From HGM11501 sp045123995 (lineage in GTDB: Bacteria; Bacillota; Clostridia; CAKSNL01; HGM11501), in contig JBGVKY010000026.1 of the NCBI GenBank assembly GCA_045123995.1, positions 124,001 through 188,000 of the forward strand: DNA of 64,000 nucleotides. Reading direction: 5' to 3'. The number at the start of each line of letters is the position of its first letter. The stretch's first letter is position 1. Positions 8,417 through 17,900 of this stretch are shown here, piece by piece. The position numbers and the translations under genes were made by a program. Under the pieces are notes generated by a model. The model was not told the origin of the DNA. It saw only the letters and a list, made by a program, of their open reading frames with translations, and ran no database searches.

Positions 8417-8767
8417 CTAATGATTGCAATGTGCTCCCGGATCAAAAAAACCCTTTAAGCTTACATTCATATCTTCATCGAAGCCGTACCTGTCGCATAA
8501 ATCCTTAAGTGATTTATTGAGGCAAGTTCCTTTTTTGGCCCCTCTTTTTTCAAAATAGCTTAACATACTTAAAAACATAAGTGTTCTTGCATCATCATAA
8601 GGAGCGTCTATTTCTGTTATATAAACAGTATCATGTCTGATTTCGCAAATGCCTTTGCCTGTAAATTTTCCGTCTTCATTGACAGCGAAAAGCAACTGAC
8701 CTTCCTTAAGATCAGGATATAAACTTTTTGCTACTAAAATTTCCTCTATGGGATGTATTTTATACAC
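8417..8767 (-). CDS. Small conserved-looking protein, possibly GNAT-like
   Basis: I do not recognise this 116-residue protein with confidence. It is soluble and has no signal peptide. The pattern of a strand-rich N-terminal half, then LMFLSMLSYFEKRGAKKGTCLN, then a C-terminal RYGF segment resembles a short or degenerate GNAT acetyltransferase fold. It ends in GAHCNH, a Cys/His cluster that could bind metal. The GTG start at 8767 follows AAGGCGG. It lies 13 nt after rluB and 70 nt before the carboxyltransferase gene, so it may link the two operons or be the first gene of the decarboxylase set. Confidence 0.6.
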   Translation of the reverse strand: MYKIHPIEEILVAKSLYPDLKEGQLLFAVNEDGKFTGKGICEIRHDTVYITEIDAPYDDARTLMFLSMLSYFEKRGAKKGTCLNKSLKDLCDRYGFDEDMNVSLKGFFDPGAHCNH

Positions 8768-8780
8768 TCTGATGCCGCCT

Positions 8781-9503
8781 TTATCTTATATTTTTATATT
8801 TTTTTACTTCTTTCATTTCGTTTTCATTAAATTCGCGCCATTTTCCAAGAGGGAGATTACCTATATTAAATACTCCGACAGAAACTCTTTTTAACGCCAC
8901 AACATTGCAGGTGACCGCATTAAACATCTTTTTAACCTGTCTGTTTCTTCCCTCGTGAATTTTCACCTTTATTTCTTGGATTCTGCCGTCATTTTTAAGC
9001 ACAGTTATGCCTGCAGGGGAAGTCATTTTTCCGTCAATCAATACGCCGTGTCTGAGTTTTTCTGCTTTTTCTTCTGTAAATTCACCTTTTACGCGTGCGA
9101 TGTAAACCTTATCTATTTCATTTTTGGGGTGAGCAATTGCATTGGCAAAATCTCCGTCGTTTGTTAAAATCAAAAGTCCTTCCGTATCGTAATCCAATCT
9201 TCCTACAGGAAAAACTCTCTCTTTGACATCTTCTATAAGAGATGTAATATCCGCTCTGTCGAACTGGTCTTTTAAGGTGGTAACATATCCTTTTGGCTTA
9301 TTAAGAATTATATATCTTTTTTTCGTTTCTGCTCTAAGCTTTCGTCCATCTAACAAAACCGTGTCTTTATATTCGTCGACAGACATCCCCATTTCTATTA
9401 TGACATGACCATTTACTGTTACTCTTCCGGAAGCTATTATTTCTTCTGCTTTTCTTCTGGAAGCTACGCCGCAAAGCGCCAAATACTTTTGTAATCTTAT
9501 CAT
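8781..9503 (-). CDS. rluB: 23S rRNA pseudouridine synthase RluB family
   Basis: This 240-residue enzyme converts a specific uridine of 23S rRNA (U2605 in E. coli) to pseudouridine. It has an N-terminal S4 RNA-binding domain (residues 1-60, starting IRLQKYLALCGVASRRKAEE) and the RsuA/RluB catalytic motif GRLDYDTEGLLILTNDG, whose first Asp is the nucleophile (about residue 103). It follows the dacF-like gene by 5 nt. In many Firmicutes rluB also lies near scpA-scpB, which supports the assignment over RsuA or RluF. Confidence 0.9.
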   Translation of the reverse strand: MIRLQKYLALCGVASRRKAEEIIASGRVTVNGHVIIEMGMSVDEYKDTVLLDGRKLRAETKKRYIILNKPKGYVTTLKDQFDRADITSLIEDVKERVFPVGRLDYDTEGLLILTNDGDFANAIAHPKNEIDKVYIARVKGEFTEEKAEKLRHGVLIDGKMTSPAGITVLKNDGRIQEIKVKIHEGRNRQVKKMFNAVTCNVVALKRVSVGVFNIGNLPLGKWREFNENEMKEVKKYKNIR

Positions 9504-9508
9504 TATTC

Positions 9509-10636
9509 CTACCTCACCAAATTAAGTAAAGTAATAAGCGTTTTTTTGAACAATTCCTTAAGTATGTAGGATTTTTTATCCAATTCCGCCTGATTTAAGG
9601 CTTTGAGCGGTACGCTCTTGCATAATTCACCGTTAAAATAAACATTTGCGAAACCGAGAGTTTCATCTTTTATGACAGGAGCTTTTATATTTCCATTCAT
9701 AGAATATTCTACGAAAAAATTATCGGACGTTAAAAATCTTCTTACTTCAACTCGTTCATCTACACCGAAAGAAACCTTCTTAGTACTTCCTATAACTTCT
9801 ATTTCCCCTAAAGAAATACCGTCATTTAAAAGAACTTCCTTTTTAGGAGGATTTCCAAAAGCGAAATCCAACAATTTCGTATGGTCGTTCCAATCGTCGG
9901 GAGCATTTAATGTTACGGCAATTACTTCCCATCCGTCTCTTTTTGCCGAAGATACCAGGCATCTGCCGGATTTTTTTGTAAATCCGGTCTTTATACCTGT
10001 TGCTCCGGGATACATATCCAAAAGCTTATTGTGATTAACCAGGGTTCTGTCCCACTCTTCCCCCTCCCAGGGGATTGTCGTTTTAGTGCAGGATACTATT
10101 TCTCTGAATATTTCGGATTTCATGGCGTATGCAGAAATCTTTGCCAGATCATAGGCTGTAGTATAATGAAAATCATCATCTAAACCGTTTGTTGTTGCAC
10201 AGTTAGTGTTATTGGCTCCTGCTAAAGATGCCGTATGATTCATCATCTTAAGAAAATCATCACTGTTCCCCGCAATATGCTCGGCTATAGCAACAGCAGC
10301 ATCATTTCCGGACTCCAACATCAGAGCATATAAAAGCTGAGATAGTGTAAGCTGTTCCCCTGCTTCCAACCATACAGATGAGCCTTCAGTGTTGGATGCA
10401 TTTTCAGAAACAGTTACAACATCAGAAAGGGTTCCGTTTTCAATGGCTGTTATAGCCGTAATAATCTTTGTGGTACTGGCCATTGGAAGTTTTTCATATG
10501 CGTTTTTTTCGAATATAATTCTTCCCGTATCAGCATCGATAACCACCGCCGCTTTTGCAGAAACAGAAACGGCGGAAGTATTTATCGGAGTAATTAAAAA
10601 GATTATTAAAAAGATGAAAAAGATTTTTTTGTGCAC
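9509..10636 (-). CDS. D-alanyl-D-alanine carboxypeptidase, DacF-like
   Basis: This 375-residue penicillin-binding protein trims the terminal D-Ala from peptidoglycan stem peptides. A signal peptide covers about residues 1-22. The three active-site motifs of the S11 family are present: STTK (about residue 54), SGN (about residue 113) and KTG (about residue 218), followed by a C-terminal beta domain. It ends in a hydrophobic/basic segment (about 355-375) that may act as a membrane anchor. The GTG start has AGGTGA upstream. Its place after gerW suggests the sporulation DacF subtype, but a vegetative DacA role is possible. Confidence 0.88.
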   Translation of the reverse strand: MHKKIFFIFLIIFLITPINTSAVSVSAKAAVVIDADTGRIIFEKNAYEKLPMASTTKIITAITAIENGTLSDVVTVSENASNTEGSSVWLEAGEQLTLSQLLYALMLESGNDAAVAIAEHIAGNSDDFLKMMNHTASLAGANNTNCATTNGLDDDFHYTTAYDLAKISAYAMKSEIFREIVSCTKTTIPWEGEEWDRTLVNHNKLLDMYPGATGIKTGFTKKSGRCLVSSAKRDGWEVIAVTLNAPDDWNDHTKLLDFAFGNPPKKEVLLNDGISLGEIEVIGSTKKVSFGVDERVEVRRFLTSDNFFVEYSMNGNIKAPVIKDETLGFANVYFNGELCKSVPLKALNQAELDKKSYILKELFKKTLITLLNLVR

Positions 10637-10695
10637 AACAAGTCACCTGCCTAAAGTATTATATGAGCAGGTAAATTGTTTATTACGACTGTTTA

Positions 10696-11100
10696 TTATT
10701 CCGCATATTCGTTTTTCTTATTTCCCTTTTCCTTTACAATGTTGTTTACCTTGTCCACCATCTGAGGAATGAACTCAAAAAGCTTGTCAAGTGGTCCGGG
10801 ATTGCCGGAATCTATAGGAAGCATTTTAATCTGGTCTGCTCCCACAACTAAAAAACCAACGGGCTTTATGGAAACGCCGGCACCGCTGCCCCCTCCAAAG
10901 GGAGAATCAGCAGTTGCAGTATTAGTCTTAACAGGAATGTCAGAACCGCCTGCTCCAAAACCGAATGCAACTTTTGAAACAGGAATTATGGTTGTTCCGT
11001 CAGGTGTCTGAACAGGCTCTCCTATAATTGTGTTAACATCAACCATTTCCTTGATGTTCTTCATAGAGGCTTCCATTAAACCTTGTATGGGATGTGTCAT
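10696..11100 (-). CDS. gerW: Spore germination/sporulation protein GerW (YtfJ)
   Basis: This 134-residue protein is the YtfJ/GerW family member found in essentially all endospore formers, made in the forespore and needed for normal germination in Bacillus. The N-terminal block HPIQGLMEASMKNIKEMVD is the family signature, followed by PDGTTIIPVSKVAFGFGAGG and a Gly-rich central segment. I start at the ATG at 11100, since AAAGGAAAGG fits it; the TTG three codons upstream overlaps the DUF2953 stop. As in Bacillus (ytfI-ytfJ), it follows the DUF2953 gene. It appears intact. Confidence 0.92.
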   Translation of the reverse strand: MTHPIQGLMEASMKNIKEMVDVNTIIGEPVQTPDGTTIIPVSKVAFGFGAGGSDIPVKTNTATADSPFGGGSGAGVSIKPVGFLVVGADQIKMLPIDSGNPGPLDKLFEFIPQMVDKVNNIVKEKGNKKNEYAE

Positions 11101-11105
11101 AAAAA

Positions 11106-11666
11106 TCAATCCTTTCCTTTTAAAGCTTTTTTATAGCTTGTATAAAATTTGTAGCCAGCGAAAATAATATGTGCTAATTTTGTTTTTATTATGCTTTTGC
11201 ACTCTATATTAAATACATATCTGTCTTCGAAAATTGGAGTTATATCAATTTTCGGTGGTTCCAAAGTGAATATGACAGACAAAAATCCTATAAGCTTGTA
11301 TATTTCAGAATAAGCCAAACCCACAGCCAGACCTGTAAAGGCGGCATCTTCTGTACCAAAACTCGATTTAATTTCCAATTTTTCAATTATTAAGGCTTTT
11401 TTAATTAAGTGTGATGCATTGTAAAACCCTTGTATTACTGAGAAAAATCGAGTGAAAGCGTCAAACCCGTCTTTATTTTCCTTTTCTTTTTTCTCGGTGT
11501 TTATAACGTTTTTTTCTTTTTGCTTTTTTTCTTTATTTAAGGGAATTTTAATCTTTATAAATCCGAAACTTAAAAAAGTTTCAAACAAACTTTTTTTATA
11601 ACTTATCCTTAGTTTTATAGGGATATAAAGAATTAAAACAAGCAAAAGAATAACTATCAAAATCAA
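11106..11666 (-). CDS. DUF2953 family protein (YtfI-like)
   Basis: This 186-residue protein has an N-terminal transmembrane helix, then a charged Lys/Glu linker (residues about 45-65) and a domain matching the DUF2953 family that is regularly encoded next to gerW in spore formers. Its molecular function is unknown. The predicted TTG start at 11666 lacks a convincing ribosome site, so the true start may differ by a few codons. It lies 24 nt after scpB and ends right at gerW. Confidence 0.75.
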   Translation of the reverse strand: MILIVILLLVLILYIPIKLRISYKKSLFETFLSFGFIKIKIPLNKEKKQKEKNVINTEKKEKENKDGFDAFTRFFSVIQGFYNASHLIKKALIIEKLEIKSSFGTEDAAFTGLAVGLAYSEIYKLIGFLSVIFTLEPPKIDITPIFEDRYVFNIECKSIIKTKLAHIIFAGYKFYTSYKKALKGKD

Positions 11667-11690
11667 CCCTGTAATCAGATTAACACAACC

Positions 11691-12263
11691 TTATTCTTCA
11701 TCTATTTCTTCGGTCTCTATAGTAAGCTGTTCAGCTTCTTCTGTTTCAAGCTCCCTTTCAAGCTCCCCTATATCAGGAAGCTCCTTAAGACTTTCAAGCC
11801 CGAAAACTCTTAAAAATTCTTTTGTAGTGGAGTAAAGCGAGGGTCTTCCGGGAGCATCAGATACTCCTGTAGCCTCTATAAGTCCGCAACCTATAAGTCT
11901 GCTCATGGAGCTCGAACTATCTACACCTCTTATGTAATCCACCTGACTTCTTGTAACAGGTTGTTTATAGGCAACGATGGATAAAACCTCCAACGCCGCG
12001 TTGGATAAAGGTGTATTTCTTTTAGGCTCAGTAACCCTTCTCACATACTCGTAATATTCTTTTTTAGTGGTAAGCTGATAGTCGTTTTCCAGCTTTATCA
12101 CTGCAATTCCGCTTTCTTTATACTTTTCAGAAAGCTTTACGAAAAGGTTCTCAACCTCTTCTTCGGTGATTTCTAAAGATTCTGCAATTAAACTTCTTTC
12201 TACACTTTCCCCGGAAGCGAACAAAATAGCTTCAAAGGCCTTTAATTTTTCACTCTCGCCCAT
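11691..12263 (-). CDS. scpB: Segregation and condensation protein B
   Basis: ScpB (190 aa) forms the kleisin complex with ScpA and SMC that compacts and segregates the chromosome. It has the two winged-helix domains of the family, seen in KAFEAILFASGE at the start and LSIVAYKQPVTRSQVDYIRGV near residue 100. The acidic C-terminal tail is typical. It follows scpA by 4 nt with AGAGGTGA before the ATG. Confidence 0.95.
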   Translation of the reverse strand: MGESEKLKAFEAILFASGESVERSLIAESLEITEEEVENLFVKLSEKYKESGIAVIKLENDYQLTTKKEYYEYVRRVTEPKRNTPLSNAALEVLSIVAYKQPVTRSQVDYIRGVDSSSSMSRLIGCGLIEATGVSDAPGRPSLYSTTKEFLRVFGLESLKELPDIGELERELETEEAEQLTIETEEIDEE

Positions 12264-12267
12264 AATT

Positions 12268-12990
12268 TCACCTCTTTACATCAGAAATTGTAATATCGTC
12301 TCCCTCACCCTCGAATTTAACTCGGCTCAATTTTATAAGCTCCAAAAGGGCAAGAAACGAAGCGACTCTCTCGCTTTTTGTTCCGCGGAAAATTTCCTTG
12401 TATTTAAGTTTTGTCTTTCGTTTTATGCTTTTTAATATATCTTTTACTTTCGAGAAAATACTTGCGGGTTTTTTAACCATTACGTCTTTTAAGTTTTCTT
12501 TTCCCGGAGGAAGCATCAAAGCTTTTCTTTCCGCGAGATTAAAAAGAGAGGTCAAGAGCTTTTCTTTCGGCATCTCTTTCATGGGCTTGGCCTTAAATTT
12601 TATAGGCTCTGCCAGACGGAAGAAAATATATTTCGATTCAAACTGTCTGTCCTTTATTTTTTCTGCCGTTTTCTTGAAGAGCTTGTACTCTTTTAAGCGC
12701 TGAAGCAAATCTTTTTCAGGATCATCGCCATTTTCATTTTCTTCTTCGTGCTTAGGTAACAAAAACTTGGATTTTATATATAAAAGTTCTGATGCTACGA
12801 CTAAAAATTCGCTGGAAAAATCAATATTTTCCTCCTGCCAGGAATTGATATATTCAAAATACTGGTCTGTTATTTTAGCCAAGGAAACATCTACAATGCT
12901 TAGTTTATTTTTACTTATGAGATGCAAAAGCAAATCAAGCGGTCCCTCGAATTCATCGAATTTAAATACTATATCTTTCGTTTTTGTCAC
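12268..12990 (-). CDS. scpA: Segregation and condensation protein A (kleisin)
   Basis: ScpA (240 aa) is the kleisin subunit that bridges SMC heads. The N-terminal kleisin motif FKFDEFEGPLDLLLHLI is clear, as is the C-terminal winged helix ending in FEGEGDDITISDVKR. The start is GTG at 12990; AAAGGGGAG sits very close to it, so spacing is short, but no later start keeps the conserved N-terminus. It lies 25 nt downstream of lysA and probably depends on the lysA promoter. Confidence 0.95.
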   Translation of the reverse strand: MTKTKDIVFKFDEFEGPLDLLLHLISKNKLSIVDVSLAKITDQYFEYINSWQEENIDFSSEFLVVASELLYIKSKFLLPKHEEENENGDDPEKDLLQRLKEYKLFKKTAEKIKDRQFESKYIFFRLAEPIKFKAKPMKEMPKEKLLTSLFNLAERKALMLPPGKENLKDVMVKKPASIFSKVKDILKSIKRKTKLKYKEIFRGTKSERVASFLALLELIKLSRVKFEGEGDDITISDVKR

Positions 12991-13015
12991 CTCCCCTTTA
13001 TCTTATTAAAAGCTT

Positions 13016-14305
13016 TTATAACTCGAGGCTTAATAAATCCTCATAGCTTTCTCTTTTTACAACAAGTCTGTCTTTGCCGTCCTTTACAAAAACAATAGCA
13101 GGTCTTGGTATTCTGTTATAATTGCTTGCCATAGAATAATTATACGCCCCTGTGGCAAGAACCCCTAAGATATCACCGCTTTCAACAGGACCAATGGGAA
13201 CGTTTTCACCCAACACATCTCCTGATTCGCAGCATTTTCCACAAACTGTAACGATTTTTTCTTTAGGGAGCTCGGCTTTTTCCGGAAGTACAAACTCATA
13301 TTTTGCTTGATACAAAGCAAATCTGGGATTGTCACTCATTCCCCCATCTACAGACACATAGGTTCTAATTCCTTTGATTTCTTTAACGCTTCCAACAGTA
13401 TAAAGAGTCATCCCAGCAGGTCCGGCTATTGATCTTCCGGGTTCGAAACCAAGGAAAATAAGCTTTTTGCCTTCTTTAATACGTCTTTCTTTTATATATG
13501 TTAATACCGGCTTTAACACCTCGCTTAAAGGCAGAGGATTATCTTCCTGGGTGTAAATTATTCCAAATCCACCGCCCAGAACAAGATCCTTAAATTCAAT
13601 TCCGTATTTATCTTCTGCATCATTTATGAAATCCAGCATTATTGAAGCCGCCTCAACAAAGGGTTCTGTTTCGAAGATTTGAGAACCTATGTGACAATGA
13701 AAACCTGTGAGTTCAATGTTTTTAAGTGTAAGTGCAAATTCCAGAATTTCATCAGCCGCTCCGGTTTCAATAGGAAAGCCAAATTTAGAATCAATCTGTC
13801 CTGTTTTTATAAAATCATGGGTATGGGCATCCACACCGGGAGTCAATCTCAATAAAACCCTCTGCTTTTTGCCCATATCTCCGGCAAAAGAATCAATTTT
13901 TATAAGCTCTTCCTTGGAATCAACAATAAACTTCCCTACGCCTGATTCTACCCCCATTTTTATTTCATCGACGGTTTTGTTGTTTCCGTGATAGTGGATT
14001 TTCTCCATAGGAACTCCCGCTTCCTTTGCTGTATAAAGCTCGCCTCCTGATACAGCATCTACCCCAAGTCCCTCGGAATTTACTATTTTGCACATTTCCT
14101 TTATACAGAAAGCCTTTGATGCATAGGTTATCATTCCAAAAGAATCATAGTACTTATCTAAAGCTCCTTTTAACTCTCTGCAATTCGCTCTTACTACATT
14201 CTCGCTCATAACATAAAGAGGTGTTTTGTATTTTCTTGCCAATTCTACAACATCCACCCCTGAAATATATAAATGTCCATTATTTATTTTGTAATCTGAA
14301 AACAT
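13016..14305 (-). CDS. lysA: Diaminopimelate decarboxylase
   Basis: LysA (429 aa) decarboxylates meso-diaminopimelate to L-lysine using pyridoxal phosphate. The PLP lysine lies in YASKAFCIKE (about residue 55), the glycine loop in GGGFGI, and the substrate-binding CGKCCESGDVLG segment near residue 350 is typical of the enzyme. I trimmed 16 codons from the longest frame because GAGGTG is correctly placed before the ATG at 14305. A strong promoter precedes it, and the scpA-scpB-DUF2953-gerW-dacF-rluB genes follow with short gaps, which suggests a long operon. Confidence 0.94.
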   Translation of the reverse strand: MFSDYKINNGHLYISGVDVVELARKYKTPLYVMSENVVRANCRELKGALDKYYDSFGMITYASKAFCIKEMCKIVNSEGLGVDAVSGGELYTAKEAGVPMEKIHYHGNNKTVDEIKMGVESGVGKFIVDSKEELIKIDSFAGDMGKKQRVLLRLTPGVDAHTHDFIKTGQIDSKFGFPIETGAADEILEFALTLKNIELTGFHCHIGSQIFETEPFVEAASIMLDFINDAEDKYGIEFKDLVLGGGFGIIYTQEDNPLPLSEVLKPVLTYIKERRIKEGKKLIFLGFEPGRSIAGPAGMTLYTVGSVKEIKGIRTYVSVDGGMSDNPRFALYQAKYEFVLPEKAELPKEKIVTVCGKCCESGDVLGENVPIGPVESGDILGVLATGAYNYSMASNYNRIPRPAIVFVKDGKDRLVVKRESYEDLLSLEL

Positions 14306-14343
14306 TTTGTCAACACCTCGATTGTGCAAAGTTATTCCTTTTA

Positions 14344-14372
14344 ATTGTACCATAAAACCCTTAATTTGTCAA
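14344..14372 (-). promoter_or_regulatory. Sigma-A type promoter of lysA
   Basis: On the minus strand TTGACA and TACAAT are separated by 17 bp, about 40 bp upstream of the lysA ATG and downstream of the sigG remnant. Confidence 0.85.
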
Positions 14373-14403
14373 AATATTTTTCCAAATAAAACCGCCTTTT
14401 ACG

Positions 14404-14895
14404 CTAAATATTTTTCTTCATGGAATCTATGGCGCTTTTTTCAAGCCTTGACACCTGAGCCTGGCTTATACCCACCTCTTTTGCCACTTCCATTTGGGTT
14501 TTACCCTCGAAAAATCTTAAAAGAAGAATCCTTTTTTCTCTTTCTCCGAGTTTTTTTAATGCTTCGTTCAAAGCTATACTTTCTGTCCAGTTTTCATCGA
14601 TGTTTTTTTCGTCAGAAATCTGATCCATTACAAAAACAGCATCTCCCCCATCGTGATACACTGGGTCGTATAAAGAAACGGGGTCTGATATAGCTTCCAA
14701 AGCCATATCAACCGCTTTTTTAGGCACTTCCAGTACTTTGGCTATTTCTTCATTCGAAATATCACACTGTCTTTCGTTCGAAAGCTTTTCTCTTACGGTA
14801 AGAGCTTTATACGCCAAATCCTTTACTGAACGGCTTACTCTTATGGTATTATAGTCTCTTAAATATCGCCTTATTTCTCCAATTATCATCGGAAC
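14404..14895 (-). pseudogene. sigG: 5'-truncated RNA polymerase sigma-G factor
   Basis: The sequence encodes the C-terminal part of the forespore sigma factor SigG: VPMIIGEIRRYLRDY (end of region 2), then regions 3 and 4 including GKTQMEVAKEVGISQAQVSRLEK, the helix-turn-helix that reads the -35 element. SigG normally has about 250 residues; here roughly the first 95 are missing, including regions 2.1-2.2 that bind core polymerase. Homology stops near 14895, only about 20 bp from the terminator hairpin of the upstream PFOR gene. The open frame continues into PFOR antisense to codon phase but shows no sigma homology there, and no ribosome site precedes an internal start. SigF is less likely because the KDLAYKAL and VMDQISDEKN segments match SigG. 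It may be a real deletion or an assembly join. Confidence 0.8.
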
Positions 14896-14915
14896 GAATG
14901 TATAAAGGCATAAAA

Positions 14916-14945
14916 ATAGCGTAGCAGTCCAAGCTGCTACGCTAT
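14916..14945 (-). terminator. Rho-independent terminator after PFOR
   Basis: A perfect 12-bp stem (ATAGCGTAGCAG and complement) with a six-base loop is followed on the minus strand by TTTTT. It lies 9 nt beyond the PFOR stop and directly abuts the sigG remnant. Confidence 0.88.
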
Positions 14946-14953
14946 AGTATTTA

Positions 14954-17900
14954 TTATTCGAAAAGCTTACCGTACTTTGTCCAATGTTCGTACTTAGCCT
15001 TAGCCTGCTTTTCTGCCTCGGAGAAGAGCTCTTCAGCTTTTTCAGGGAACTTGCGTGCAAGTGAGCTGTAACGAACTTCGTTCATGATGAAGTCACGGTA
15101 TGATGTGGAAGGATCCTTAGAATCCATCTGGAAGGGAACTTTTCCTTCCTCCTTAAGTCTGGGATCGAATCTGAAAGTATGCCAGTAACCGGACATAACC
15201 GCATTCTTGATTATGTTCTGAGTATTTGTCATACCGCCCTTTATACCGTGGTTTATGCAAGGAGCATAACCGATGATAATAGAAGGACCATTGTAGCTTA
15301 CAGCTTCCTTAATAGCTTTTACAGACTGAGCCATATCGTAACCGAGAGCTATCTGAGCTACGTATACATAGCCGTAAGACATTGCTATTTCAGCAAGATT
15401 CTTCTTGGTGATAGGCTTACCGCCTGCTGCGAACTGAGCAACAGCACCTGTGGGAGTTGATTTGGAAGCCTGTCCTCCTGTGTTGGAGTAAACTTCTGTA
15501 TCAAATACCATGATGTTTACATCTTCGCCGGAAGCGATTACGTGATCGAGTCCGCCGAAGCCGATATCGTACGCCCAACCGTCACCACCAAATATCCAGA
15601 TAGCTTTCTTAGAAAGGAATTCTTTGTTGTCAAGAATTGCCTTTGCAGCATCGGAGCCGTTAGCTTCAAGAGCTGCAATCAACGCATCTGTTGCAGGAGC
15701 ATTTGCATCACCATCTTCAAAGGTTTCAAACCACTTTTCAGCAGCAGCTTTAACCTTAGCGTCATCGATAGCCTTAACCTGATCAGCAAGTCTTGCACGA
15801 AGCTGCTTGTTAGCAACTGCCATACCTAAACCATGTTCAGCATTATCTTCGAACAAGGAGTTAGCCCATGCAGGACCCTGACCCTTGTGGTTCTTTGTAT
15901 AAGGTGTTGAAGGTGCACTACCACCCCAGATTGAAGAACAACCTGTTGCATTGGAGATATAAGCTCTGTCGCCGCAAATCTGTGTGATAAGCTTTGCATA
16001 AGGAGTTTCACCACAACCTGCGCAAGCGCCGGAGAATTCCAAGAGAGGCTGACGGAACTGGGAATTCTTAACGTTAAGAGGAAGAGTGAGTAAATCTTCT
16101 TTTACAGAAACTTCCTTAACCGCATAATCGAAGCATTCCTGCTGGTCTCTCTGAGTATCGATAGGAGCCATGGAGAGAGCCTGTACCTTTTCAGGACAAA
16201 CTTTTACGCAGTTTCCGCAACCGGTACAGTCAAGAATGGAAATTGCCATTGTAAATTCATATTCCTTCTTGCCTGTCATGGGCTTATGTTTAAGATTTGC
16301 AGGAGCATTCTTAACTTCTTCTGCATTAAGAGCGATAGGACGGATTACAGCGTGAGGACAAGCCACAGAACACTGATTACACTGAATACACTTTGTTACA
16401 TCCCAAACAGGAACGTCAACAGCGATACCTCTCTTTTCATAAGCGGCTGTACCCTGAGGCATATGACCGTCAACCATGCCCATGAATGTGGAAACAGGAA
16501 GCTTATCGCCTGCCTGTGCATTACAGGGCATCTGGATATTCTTAACGAAATCAGGAAGGTCTTTCTCAGCCTTAGTTTCATCTGCAGCGTTTGCCCAATC
16601 AGCGGGAACTTCAACTTTCTTAATGTTGTTAGCACCCTCTGTAATTGCTGCATGGTTCATGCTTACAATCTTTTCTCCCTTAGCGCCGAAAGACTTAACT
16701 ACAGCGTCTTTCATGTAGCCAACAGCATCGTCAAAGGGAATTACGTTTGCAATCTTGAAGAAAGCAGACTGTAAAACGATGGAAGTTTTATTTCCGAGGC
16801 CAAGTTCCTTTGCGATACCGATAGCATCGATTGTGTAGAAGTTGATATTGTTTTCAGCAATAAACTTCTTCATCTTAGCAGGAAGTCTCTTTGTGAGTTC
16901 TTCTACGTCCCACGCGCAGTTAAGAAGGAAGCTTCCGCCGGGAACGATATCCTCTACCATGTCATACTTATCCACATAAGAAGGATTGTGACAAGCAACG
17001 AAATTTGCTTTGTTAATTAAATAAGTGGATTTGATGGGTTTCTTACCGAATCTCAGGTGAGAAACTGTAATACCGCCTGACTTCTTGGAGTCATAAGAGA
17101 AATATGCCTGAGCAAAAAGGTCAGTGTGGTCACCGATAATCTTGATGGAGTTCTTGTTTGCACCAACTGTACCGTCAGAACCAAGACCCCAGAACTTACA
17201 TGAAGTGTTGCCCTCAGCAGATGTGTCGGGGCTTTCAATTCTTGCAAGAGAAAGATTTGTTACGTCGTCTTCGATGGAAAGTGTGAATCCCTTGATAGGT
17301 TCTTTTGCATCAAGATTTCTGTAAGCTGCGATTATATCTGCAGGAACTGTATCTTTAGAACCAAGACCGTATCTTCCGCCAATAATCATAGGAATGTCAG
17401 TTTTGCCGTTGTAGCAGGCACAAACGTCGAGATATAAAGGTTCGCCGATAGAGCCGGGTTCCTTTGTTCTGTCGAGAACTGCAATCTTCTTACATGTAGC
17501 AGGAACTGCCTTTAAGAAAGCATCAACAGGGAAAGGTCTGTAAAGGCGGATTTTAATTAAACCAACCTTTTCACCCTTAGCCATGAGATAATCTACTGTT
17601 TCTTCGATTGTTTCGCAAACAGAGCCCATAGCAACCAAGATCTTTTCAGCCTTGGGGTCACCGTAGTAATTTACGAGGCCATAGTTTGTGCCAATCTTTT
17701 CATTTACCTTGTTAAGATATTCTTCAACAACAGAAGGAACATTGTCATAATATTTATTACAAGCTTCTCTGTTCTGGAAGAAAATGTCGGGGTTCTGTGC
17801 AGAACCTCTTAATACAGGATGCTCAGGATTAAGTGCTGTGTTTCTGAATTCCTGAACAGCATCCATGTCAACCATTTCCTTAAGGTCATCATAATCCCAA

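Noticed and set aside
10637..10695. Forespore promoter of the dacF-like gene
   Set aside because: TATAAT-like sequence is present but -35 spacing fits neither sigma-F nor sigma-G clearly.
14896..15060. Open frame upstream of the sigG remnant
   Set aside because: It is antisense-phase shadow of the PFOR end with no sigma homology and no ribosome site, so I did not count it as the N-terminal part of the factor.
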